This document shows, in pieces, positions 1 through 4,825 of a DNA stretch of 7,418 nt; positions within the stretch are counted from its first letter, which is position 1, and every line of letters starts with the position of its first letter. Source of the stretch: an uncultured Oscillospiraceae bacterium (GTDB lineage: Bacteria > Bacillota > Clostridia > Oscillospirales > Oscillospiraceae); the NCBI GenBank assembly GCA_934572445.1, contig CAKTLD010000096.1, positions 1-7,418 of the forward strand. Reading direction: 5' to 3'. Both the position numbers and the translations under genes were made by a program. The notes under the pieces were generated by a model. It saw only the letters and a list, made by a program, of their open reading frames with translations, had not been told where the DNA came from and ran no database searches.

Positions 1-49
1 GAACACTAGCACCTCAAGCTAGCCTGTCTGCCAATTCCAGCACACCCGC
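1..49 (-). tRNA. tRNA-Leu(GAG), 5' part only (cut by window edge)
   Basis: Read on the minus strand, the sequence starts GCGGGTG (acceptor strand). It continues with a leucine-type D arm containing AATTGGCAGAC and then an anticodon arm. The anticodon stem CTAGC/GCTAG encloses the loop TTGAGGT, giving anticodon GAG at 15-13, which reads CUC/CUU leucine codons. The layout matches bacterial tRNA-Leu through the anticodon arm. The variable arm, T arm and 3' acceptor strand lie beyond position 1, so completeness and an encoded CCA cannot be judged. A consensus promoter lies just upstream. Confidence 0.9.
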
Positions 50-82
50 ATTTTCATCAGTCTTTCAAACGACCGCTTTGCT

Positions 83-112
83 ATTATAAGCCTATTCGAC
101 GCCAAATGTCAA
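83..112 (-). promoter_or_regulatory. Consensus housekeeping promoter for tRNA-Leu
   Basis: The minus strand has a perfect -35 TTGACA (112-107), an 18-nt spacer and a perfect -10 TATAAT (88-83). The expected transcription start, near 76, leaves a leader of about 27 nt before the mature tRNA 5' end at 49. Such a strong unregulated-looking promoter is typical of tRNA genes and shows that the tRNA does not depend on read-through from the sirtuin operon. Confidence 0.88.
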
Positions 113-170
113 CCTTTTTTTGCGCTTCCCCTCAAACTTTTTTCATACATGGGTCCGCGTTCAGATAGTC

Positions 171-203
171 GCGGAAAACCGGATACTTTCCAAACTTTTC
201 CGC
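171..203 (-). other. Inverted repeat downstream of the sirtuin gene
   Basis: GCGGAAAA (171-178) and TTTTCCGC (196-203) form a perfect 8-bp inverted repeat with a 17-nt loop, starting 16 nt past the sirtuin stop codon. No T tract follows on the minus strand, so it is not a standard intrinsic terminator. It could stabilise the operon mRNA 3' end or be chance. The rest of 113-218 shows no gene and no better terminator. Confidence 0.3.
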
Positions 204-218
204 CGCATTTGCATGCAC

Positions 219-935
219 TCAGAGCTGTGCGAGCGTCTCTCCCACGGCGCCCGTGATGACAAGATCCGCACCCAGGCCGCGATCAAGCGGTGTCTTATTG
301 ATGACCACAAGCTTATGGCCGCGATAGTAACGCACGAGCCCCGCCGCAGGGTAGACCGCGAGCGATGTGCCCGCGATAATCAGCACGTCGGCTTCCCGAA
401 TATACTCCACCGCACGGTAAAGCGTTTTTTCGTCCAGGCCCTCTTCATAAAGCACCACGTCGGGCTTGATACGCCCGCCGCAGGTGCAGCGCGGTACCCC
501 CTGCGAATGCTTGATGCAGCCCGCATCGTAGAACTTTCCGCATCTCTCGCAGTAATTACGCAGCGTGCTGCCGTGCAGCTCAAGCACATTTCTGCTGCCC
601 GCCGCCTGATGCAGCCCGTCGATATTCTGCGTAACGATGGCCTTGAGCTTTCCCTCTCGCTCCCACTCGGCGAGCTTCCGGTGCGCGGCGTTGGGCTTCG
701 CCCCCTCGCAAAGGAGCTTTGCACGGTAAAAGGCGAAAAACTTCTCGGGATAGCGCTCGTAATAGGTGTGGCTCAGGATCGTTTCCGGCGGATCATCCCA
801 CTGCTGGTGGTAAAGTCCATCCACGCTGCGGAAATCCGGAATACCGCTCTCGGTCGACACACCCGCACCGCCGAAAAAGACGATATTATCCGTCCCGTCG
901 ATCAGTTCCCTGAGTTTTCTGACTTCTTCCGTCAT
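219..935 (-). CDS. cobB: Sir2-family NAD-dependent protein deacylase (sirtuin)
   Basis: This 238-residue sirtuin is predicted to remove acyl groups from lysines in cytosolic proteins, consuming NAD+ and releasing nicotinamide and O-acyl-ADP-ribose. All family landmarks are visible: the NAD-binding GGAGVSTESGIPDFRS (22-37), TQNID (102-106), catalytic His121 in the LHGS context, zinc cysteines C129, C132, C150 and C152, VVLYEE (160-165), GTSL (189-192) and INK (212-214). The length is typical of bacterial sirtuins. The second Met (935) is chosen over the upstream ATG at 956 because AAAGGAG (948-942) lies 6 nt before it and nothing like an SD precedes 956. It is the last gene of a cluster, 25 nt after the CDF exporter. 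Whether it deacetylates or removes longer acyl groups cannot be told. Confidence 0.95.
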   Translation of the reverse strand: MTEEVRKLRELIDGTDNIVFFGGAGVSTESGIPDFRSVDGLYHQQWDDPPETILSHTYYERYPEKFFAFYRAKLLCEGAKPNAAHRKLAEWEREGKLKAIVTQNIDGLHQAAGSRNVLELHGSTLRNYCERCGKFYDAGCIKHSQGVPRCTCGGRIKPDVVLYEEGLDEKTLYRAVEYIREADVLIIAGTSLAVYPAAGLVRYYRGHKLVVINKTPLDRGLGADLVITGAVGETLAQL

Positions 936-941
936 CGTTTT

Positions 942-948
942 CTCCTTT
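942..948 (-). promoter_or_regulatory. Ribosome binding site fixing the sirtuin start
   Basis: AAAGGAG on the minus strand lies 6 nt before ATG at 935-933. It falls inside the longer reading frame that would begin at 956, so it argues for the shorter protein. Confidence 0.85.
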
Positions 949-960
949 GCGCGCATGCGC

Positions 961-2130
961 TCACATCACATAGCTCTTGTCGATCTGCACCACGGCAAAA
1001 TAGCTCGGGTCCAGTTCCCGCACTGCCTTTTTGATCTTCTCCTCCGCTTCCCTGTCGCTCAGAGCACAATGATACGGCACCACGGCGTCAAAGATGACGT
1101 TCGTGTGCGTCGGTCCCGTGACCATGCGGAAATCATGGATGGAAATGTTCTCGTCGATGCCGTGTACCAGCGCGGCGACCTTCTGATGCGTCTCGTTGAT
1201 CAGGGCATCATTCGTTACGATGGGGTCCATGTGGATGACGGCCTCACAGCCGAGCTTATCATGCAGGGCCTTCTCCACATTGTCGATCTCGTCGTGCAGG
1301 GCCATAATGTCGCCGTGCGCAGGGACCTCGGCATGCAGAGAGATCATCACACGCCCGGGGCCATAGTCATGCACAACAAGGTCGTGAAGGCCGCAGATCG
1401 TCTCATTTGAAAGGACGATATCCTTGATCTTCTGCACAAATTCCGGCGTAGGCGGCTGGCCAAGCAGCGGCGAGAGCGTATCACGCGCAGCCTGATAACC
1501 CGCATAGAGGATAAGCAGCGAGACAACAAGGCCGCACCAGCCGTCGATCCGCCAGTTCAGGAAGTGGCCGGCGAGCGTGGCCAGCAGCACCGCGGCAGTC
1601 GCCGCGCAGTCCGACAGGCTGTCCGCGGCCGTGGCCTGCATAGCGGCGGCGCCTATTTTCTTCCCCACACCGCGGTTATAGCAGTACATGTAGAACTTGG
1701 CGCAGATGGAAACGAGCAGGATGACCACCGTCAGCGTGCTGCACTCCACCGGCTCGGGGTGCAGGATGGCCGAAACAGCATCGCGCAGCAGCTCAAAGCC
1801 CATCAGCAGAATGACGAGCGAGACGATGAGGCCTGAGATGTACTCCAACCGTCCATGGCCAAAGGGATGCTCCGTATCCGGCTTCTGCCCCGCAAGGCGG
1901 AAGCCCAGCAGCGTCACGATGGACGCACCCGCATCGGAGAGGTTGTTGAACGCGTCCGCCGTAATGGCGACGGAGCCGGCGAGCGTGCCGGCGAAAAACT
2001 TGAGCGCGAAGAGCAGAAGATTGATGAAGATGCCCACCGCACCGCAGAGCACACCGTAGGCGGTGCGCACGCGCGGCTCGGTCACATTCTGATAATCCCT
2101 GATAAAATGTCTGGCAAGAAACCCGATCAT
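961..2130 (-). CDS. Cation diffusion facilitator metal exporter with doubled C-terminal domain (probable Mn2+/Zn2+)
   Basis: This 389-residue inner-membrane antiporter would export divalent metal in exchange for protons. About six membrane helices span residues 27-214. TM2 carries ADAFNNLSDAG, with metal-site positions N62 and D66. TM5 carries AADSLSDCA, with D170 and D174. HPFGHGRLE (88-96) is the family loop after TM2. The usual cytoplasmic ferredoxin-like dimer domain covers about 228-304. A second, similar segment (about 310-387) follows, making the protein some 90 residues longer than ordinary CDFs. The Asn-Asp/Asp-Asp site resembles manganese exporters such as streptococcal MntE rather than His-containing zinc exporters; substrate assignment is inference. 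An SD (GAGGG, 2142-2138) lies 7 nt before the ATG and overlaps the preceding gene's stop. The sirtuin gene follows closely. No metal-responsive regulator is nearby. Confidence 0.95.
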   Translation of the reverse strand: MIGFLARHFIRDYQNVTEPRVRTAYGVLCGAVGIFINLLLFALKFFAGTLAGSVAITADAFNNLSDAGASIVTLLGFRLAGQKPDTEHPFGHGRLEYISGLIVSLVILLMGFELLRDAVSAILHPEPVECSTLTVVILLVSICAKFYMYCYNRGVGKKIGAAAMQATAADSLSDCAATAAVLLATLAGHFLNWRIDGWCGLVVSLLILYAGYQAARDTLSPLLGQPPTPEFVQKIKDIVLSNETICGLHDLVVHDYGPGRVMISLHAEVPAHGDIMALHDEIDNVEKALHDKLGCEAVIHMDPIVTNDALINETHQKVAALVHGIDENISIHDFRMVTGPTHTNVIFDAVVPYHCALSDREAEEKIKKAVRELDPSYFAVVQIDKSYVM

Positions 2131-2140
2131 CGTCCGTCCC

Positions 2141-2746
2141 TCACTCGCCCTTGATACACAGCTTTATATGGCAGCACAGGCGGTCGAGATCCTCGTCCGT
2201 TGCCGCGGGGATGCGCAGCCTGGCGCCGCATTTCTTGCACACAAGGTCCACATAGGTGCTGCGGATCTCCATGCCGTATTCTCTGCTGCCGCAGGCGCAG
2301 GTGATGCCGTCCCTGCGCGCGGCGATCTCCTTGAGTTCGGAGAGGACCTCGTACATGATGACACTGTCGGCAAAGGCGGCAGGATCATCGCCCTGCTCGC
2401 GCTCCTTGGCAGCGGCGAGGGACAGCTGCTCCATCTCATGCTCCACAGCGTAATCCTCGCCGATAAAGCAGCACAGCTGCTTCGTCTCCGGACAGGCAAG
2501 GCCGATGCCGCGCCCGTGCAGCAGCTTATCCGCGCCGCACTCGGCCGTATGCTCCCCGCCGCAGACACCGCAGGGCACGCTGAGGCGGAACTTATTCTCT
2601 TCAGCATCAATGGTAAGGCTCGACTTGCCGCACTCGCAGCTCACCACCGCGCCCGAGGCACTGAGCGCAAAAACGCTGCGCTGCTGGATAACACGCCGGT
2701 GGCACGCGGGGCAGAGATAGCCGATGGTCCGCATTGCTTCTTTCAT
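2141..2746 (-). CDS. Cysteine-rich zinc-ribbon-like protein of unknown function
   Basis: I cannot name the function of this 201-residue protein. It has 17 cysteines, many in metal-binding spacing. Residues 12-39 carry CPAC then CEC, like a zinc ribbon. CGVC (59-62) is followed by C70, C85 and C92-C93. A third set has CAC (150-152) and CKKC (170-173), with C191, C192 and C197 near the end. A charged, probably helical stretch (about 100-145) separates the halves. There is no signal peptide or membrane segment, so it is probably cytosolic. GGAGG (2760-2756) lies 9 nt before the ATG, supporting Met1 over Met5. It heads the cluster, with its stop only 10 nt from the CDF start. Co-transcription with a metal exporter and a zinc-containing sirtuin could suggest a metal-linked or nucleic-acid-binding role, but nothing in the sequence decides this. 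Confidence 0.85.
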   Translation of the reverse strand: MKEAMRTIGYLCPACHRRVIQQRSVFALSASGAVVSCECGKSSLTIDAEENKFRLSVPCGVCGGEHTAECGADKLLHGRGIGLACPETKQLCCFIGEDYAVEHEMEQLSLAAAKEREQGDDPAAFADSVIMYEVLSELKEIAARRDGITCACGSREYGMEIRSTYVDLVCKKCGARLRIPAATDEDLDRLCCHIKLCIKGE

Positions 2747-2786
2747 AAAACGCTTCCTCCGGAAAACCTGACTTACATCATAATTT

Positions 2787-2792
2787 ATTATA
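2787..2792 (-). promoter_or_regulatory. Probable -10 element for the zinc-ribbon/CDF/sirtuin operon
   Basis: The minus strand has a perfect TATAAT (2792-2787), 40 nt before the zinc-ribbon ATG. The -35 position (2815-2810) reads TTTCTT, a poor match, and lies inside the ridA terminator arm. The promoter may therefore be weak or need an activator. Confidence 0.55.
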
Positions 2793-2806
2793 CCGCGTCC
2801 GCGCGC

Positions 2807-2847
2807 AAAAAGAAAGGGAGAAACGAAGCGCTTCTCCCTTTCTTTTT
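2807..2847 (-). terminator. Intrinsic terminator of ridA (long-stem hairpin, U-rich on both strands)
   Basis: AAAAAGAAAGGGAGAA (2807-2822) pairs perfectly with TTCTCCCTTTCTTTTT (2832-2847), a 16-bp stem with a 9-nt loop. It starts 7 nt past the ridA stop codon. The minus-strand RNA ends in a U-rich arm, as an intrinsic terminator needs. The symmetry would also allow termination on the plus strand, though no plus-strand gene ends here. Confidence 0.9.
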
Positions 2848-2854
2848 GATCTGC

Positions 2855-3235
2855 TTACGGCTTGACCGCAATGGCCTCGATCTCGATCAGCGCACCCTTG
2901 GGCAACGCGCCCGCCTGCATGGCACAGCGCGCGGGGCACTCGCTCGTGAAATACCGGCCGTAGACTTCGTTGACAACGCCGAAGTCGCCAATGTCGATCA
3001 TAAAAACGGTCGTTTTCACAACATCCGCCGCCGTGCAGCCCGCGGTATTCAGCACGGCCAGAAGGTTTTTGATGCTCTGCTCCGCCTGCTCGGCGATACC
3101 GCCGTCGACAAATGCGCCGGTGGCCGGATCAAGCGGAAGCTGACCGGAGACAAATACAAAGCCGTTCGCCTCGATCGCCTGGGAATACGGTCCGATGGCG
3201 CTGGGCGCGGACGTGGTGGCAATCACTTGTTTCAC
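2855..3235 (-). CDS. ridA: RidA (YjgF/YER057c/UK114) family enamine/imine deaminase
   Basis: RidA proteins are small cytosolic trimers that hydrolyse reactive enamine/imine intermediates, such as 2-aminoacrylate released by PLP-dependent dehydratases, to ketoacids and ammonia. This 126-residue protein is full length. It has IGPYSQA (14-20, conserved Tyr17), FVSGQLPLD (28-36), the YGRYF region (92-96) and PARCAM (101-106), where Arg103 matches the substrate-binding arginine. The family signature IEIEAIA (117-123) includes Glu120. A GTG start at 3235 is chosen because AAAGGAGGAGG (3255-3245) lies 9 nt upstream and the conserved family N-terminus begins there. An ATG at 3322 in the same frame would add 29 unrelated residues and lies upstream of the promoter. 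It is monocistronic, divergent from spoVAD, with no visible functional link to its neighbours. Confidence 0.96.
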   Translation of the reverse strand: MKQVIATTSAPSAIGPYSQAIEANGFVFVSGQLPLDPATGAFVDGGIAEQAEQSIKNLLAVLNTAGCTAADVVKTTVFMIDIGDFGVVNEVYGRYFTSECPARCAMQAGALPKGALIEIEAIAVKP

Positions 3236-3244
3236 AGGAAAATA

Positions 3245-3255
3245 CCTCCTCCTTT
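3245..3255 (-). promoter_or_regulatory. Strong ribosome binding site deciding the ridA GTG start
   Basis: AAAGGAGGAGG on the minus strand ends 9 nt before GTG at 3235-3233. This near-perfect anti-16S match supports the non-ATG start. Confidence 0.9.
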
Positions 3256-3266
3256 GATGTATATTT

Positions 3267-3295
3267 ATCATAGCATTTTGTGCATATCGCGTCAA
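3267..3295 (-). promoter_or_regulatory. Housekeeping promoter of ridA
   Basis: On the minus strand, TTGACG (3295-3290), a 17-nt spacer and TATGAT (3272-3267) give a good sigma-A-type promoter. The predicted start near 3260 leaves a leader of about 25 nt that contains the ribosome binding site. It occupies the region upstream of spoVAD, so divergent transcription could interfere. Confidence 0.8.
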
Positions 3296-3366
3296 GTGCT
3301 CATATTTTTGGAAAAGCAGCAAAAACTATCCGTACTTTTTATCGAAACCGGAAAGGAAGCGCTGCG

Positions 3367-4389
3367 ATGGAACGAAAAGTGACTGGCGCGCAGACGCGCC
3401 GCCTCCCCTCCTGCCCGTCCGTTCTCTCATTCGCCGCCGTTGGCGGCCGCTTTGAGAGCGAAGGGCCGCTGCATGAATATTTTGATGAGCTGAGCGAAGA
3501 CCACTTCTTCGGCGAAAAGACCTGGGAAAAGGGCGAGAGTGTAATCCAGCGCCGCGCGCTCTCGCGGGCGCTGGAAAAAGCGGCGCTCAAGGAGCACGAC
3601 CTTGACCTTATTTTCGCGGGAGACCTGCTCAACCAGTGCACCGGCTCATCGTTCGCCCTGCGCGAAACGCACATCCCATTCTATGGTCTCTACGGTGCGT
3701 GCTCCACGATGGGCGAGAGCCTGTCGCTCGCCGCGCTGATGATTGACGGCGGCTACGCCGAGCGCGCCGCAGCGCTCACGTCATCGCACTTCTGCACCGC
3801 CGAGCGGCAGTATCGCATGCCCGTTCCCTACGGCTCGCAGCGCACGCCGACAGCCCAGTGGACGGCGACGGGCAGCGGCTGCTGCCTTCTTGCGCGCAAG
3901 GGTGAGGGGCCCTTCATCACCCACGTCACGACCGGCAGGATCGTGGACAAGGGCATCACCGACGCGAACAACATGGGCGCCGCGATGGCGCCCGCCGCCT
4001 ACGATACGCTCTGCGCGCTCTTTCGGGACACAAAAACAAAACCGGAGGACTACGACCTCATCGTCACGGGCGACCTCGGAAGGCTCGGCCACCAAATTGT
4101 CTCCGACTTCTTCGCGCGCGACGGAGCGTCCCTTGGCGCGCGCTACACCGACTGCGGGCTCCTGCTCTACGACATCGACTCGCAGGACATGCACTGCGGA
4201 GGCAGCGGCTGCGGGTGCTCAGCAAGCGTTCTGTGCGGGTATCTGCTGCGCGGGATGCGCGCGGGCAAATGGAAGCGCATCATTTTCGCCCCCACAGGCG
4301 CGCTGCTCTCCCCCACGTCAAGCTTTCAGGGCGAGAGCATCCCCGGCATCTGCCACGCCGTGATCCTCTCAAACGAAAAGGAGAACTGA
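3367..4389 (+). CDS. spoVAD: Stage V sporulation protein AD (SpoVAD)
   Basis: SpoVAD is a thiolase-fold protein of the SpoVA channel. In Bacillus it binds dipicolinic acid and is needed for Ca-DPA entry into the forespore and release at germination. This 340-residue protein matches the usual length of about 338. Recognisable segments include AAVGGRFESEGP (23-34), the LIFAGDLLNQC region (81-91), LYGACSTMGES (108-118) with Cys112 where thiolases carry their nucleophile, QWTATGSGC (164-172), LIVTGDLGRLG (231-241) and the Gly/Cys-rich HCGGSGCGCSAS (276-287). The ATG at 3367 is preferred to a frame opening at 3280: AAAGGAAG (3352-3359) precedes it, and the family N-terminus begins here. It overlaps no other gene and ends 1 nt before spoVAE. 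A forespore-specific promoter is expected, but none could be called confidently. spoVAC, its usual upstream partner, is absent. Confidence 0.97.
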   Translation: MERKVTGAQTRRLPSCPSVLSFAAVGGRFESEGPLHEYFDELSEDHFFGEKTWEKGESVIQRRALSRALEKAALKEHDLDLIFAGDLLNQCTGSSFALRETHIPFYGLYGACSTMGESLSLAALMIDGGYAERAAALTSSHFCTAERQYRMPVPYGSQRTPTAQWTATGSGCCLLARKGEGPFITHVTTGRIVDKGITDANNMGAAMAPAAYDTLCALFRDTKTKPEDYDLIVTGDLGRLGHQIVSDFFARDGASLGARYTDCGLLLYDIDSQDMHCGGSGCGCSASVLCGYLLRGMRAGKWKRIIFAPTGALLSPTSSFQGESIPGICHAVILSNEKEN

Positions 4390-4390
4390 T

Positions 4391-4747
4391 ATGGAATACC
4401 TCAATGCCTTTCTCTGCGGCGGGCTGCTGTGTGCCGCCGGCCAGATCTTGATCGACAAAACGCCGCTCACGCCCGCGCGTATCCTCACGGGCTATGTCGT
4501 CTGCGGCGTGCTGCTCACGGCGCTTGGTCTCTATGAGCCCGTGGTCAAATGGGGCGGCGCAGGCGCGACCGTGCCGCTGCTGGGCTTTGGCTATTCGCTC
4601 GCGCGCGGCGTTGAAAAGGCGGTCGCCGAACAGGGCTGGCTGGGCGTAATGACCGGGGGACTCAGCGCTACGGCGGGCGGCATTGCCGCGGCGGTCGTAT
4701 TTGCGGTGCTGATGGCGCTCATTTTCAAGCCCGGCGACAAGCGTTGA
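4391..4747 (+). CDS. spoVAE: Stage V sporulation protein AE (SpoVAE/SpoVAEb)
   Basis: This small polytopic membrane protein of the SpoVA Ca-dipicolinate channel should reside in the spore inner membrane. It has 118 residues, the normal length. Family markers are FLCGGLLCAAGQILIDKT (7-24), LTPARILTGYVVCGV (26-40), LGLYEP (45-50), GGAGATVPLLGFG (55-67) and GVMTGGLSATAGGIAAA (85-101). Together they show AE rather than its paralogue AC. Roughly four hydrophobic stretches are visible. The start is one base after the spoVAD stop, with AAAGGAG (4377-4383) 7 nt upstream inside the end of spoVAD, so the two are co-transcribed and probably translationally coupled. No terminator follows; the copA promoter begins in its stop codon. 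Confidence 0.95.
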   Translation: MEYLNAFLCGGLLCAAGQILIDKTPLTPARILTGYVVCGVLLTALGLYEPVVKWGGAGATVPLLGFGYSLARGVEKAVAEQGWLGVMTGGLSATAGGIAAAVVFAVLMALIFKPGDKR

Positions 4748-4772
4748 CATTTTCCGAAAGCGGTGGTAAGAT
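4744..4772 (+). promoter_or_regulatory. Housekeeping promoter of copA, overlapping the spoVAE stop codon
   Basis: TTGACA (4744-4749, perfect) is separated by 17 nt from TAAGAT (4767-4772, four of six matches to TATAAT). The TGA stop of spoVAE lies inside the -35 element. Transcription should start near 4779, giving a leader of about 47 nt. The ordinary 17-nt spacer argues against a MerR/CueR-type activator, which works on stretched 19-20-nt spacers. Confidence 0.82.
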
Positions 4773-4779
4773 GCAACTA

Positions 4780-4798
4780 ACCAAGTAAGTAAATTGGT
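4780..4798 (+). promoter_or_regulatory. Operator-like inverted repeat at the copA transcription start
   Basis: ACCAA (4780-4784) and TTGGT (4794-4798) are perfect 5-bp inverted arms around a 9-nt centre. They begin 7 nt after the -10 element, where a repressor would block initiation. The sequence does not match the TACAnnTGTA box of CopY or the G-tract palindromes of CsoR. The regulator is unknown and no regulator gene lies in the window. Confidence 0.4.
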
Positions 4799-4807
4799 AA
4801 TTCTTTC

Positions 4808-4819
4808 CACCTCGAGGTG
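4808..4819 (+). promoter_or_regulatory. Palindrome containing the copA ribosome binding site
   Basis: CACCTCGAGGTG is a perfect 12-bp palindrome. Its right half, GAGGTG (4814-4819), is the Shine-Dalgarno sequence 6 nt before the copA ATG and supports that start over GTG at 4817. In RNA it could fold as CACC/GGTG closed by a TCGA tetraloop, partly hiding the ribosome site. The hairpin is short, so an effect on translation is uncertain. Confidence 0.5.
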
Positions 4820-4825
4820 TATGCA

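Noticed and set aside
441..458. Sirtuin VVLYEE instead of the common VVxFGE
   Set aside because: This variant is, to my knowledge, frequent in Firmicute sirtuins and all catalytic and zinc residues are present, so it is not evidence of inactivity.
933..956. Upstream ATG (956) as the sirtuin start
   Set aside because: No SD precedes it, whereas AAAGGAG is correctly placed for ATG 935 and falls inside the extra codons.
120..1034. Long plus-strand open frame opposite the sirtuin gene (304 codons)
   Set aside because: It is antisense to a sirtuin with every catalytic motif intact, has no recognisable domain, and runs across the sirtuin/CDF boundary. It results from G+C-rich codon bias.
3281..3307. 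Sigma-G-like promoter upstream of spoVAD (GCATA ... CATATTT)
   Set aside because: Both boxes are near the Bacillus consensus, but only 14 nt separate them, about 3 nt too few. Another candidate (GTATA 3259-3263 with CATATCG 3283-3289) has a 19-nt gap and a poor -10. Neither can be called.
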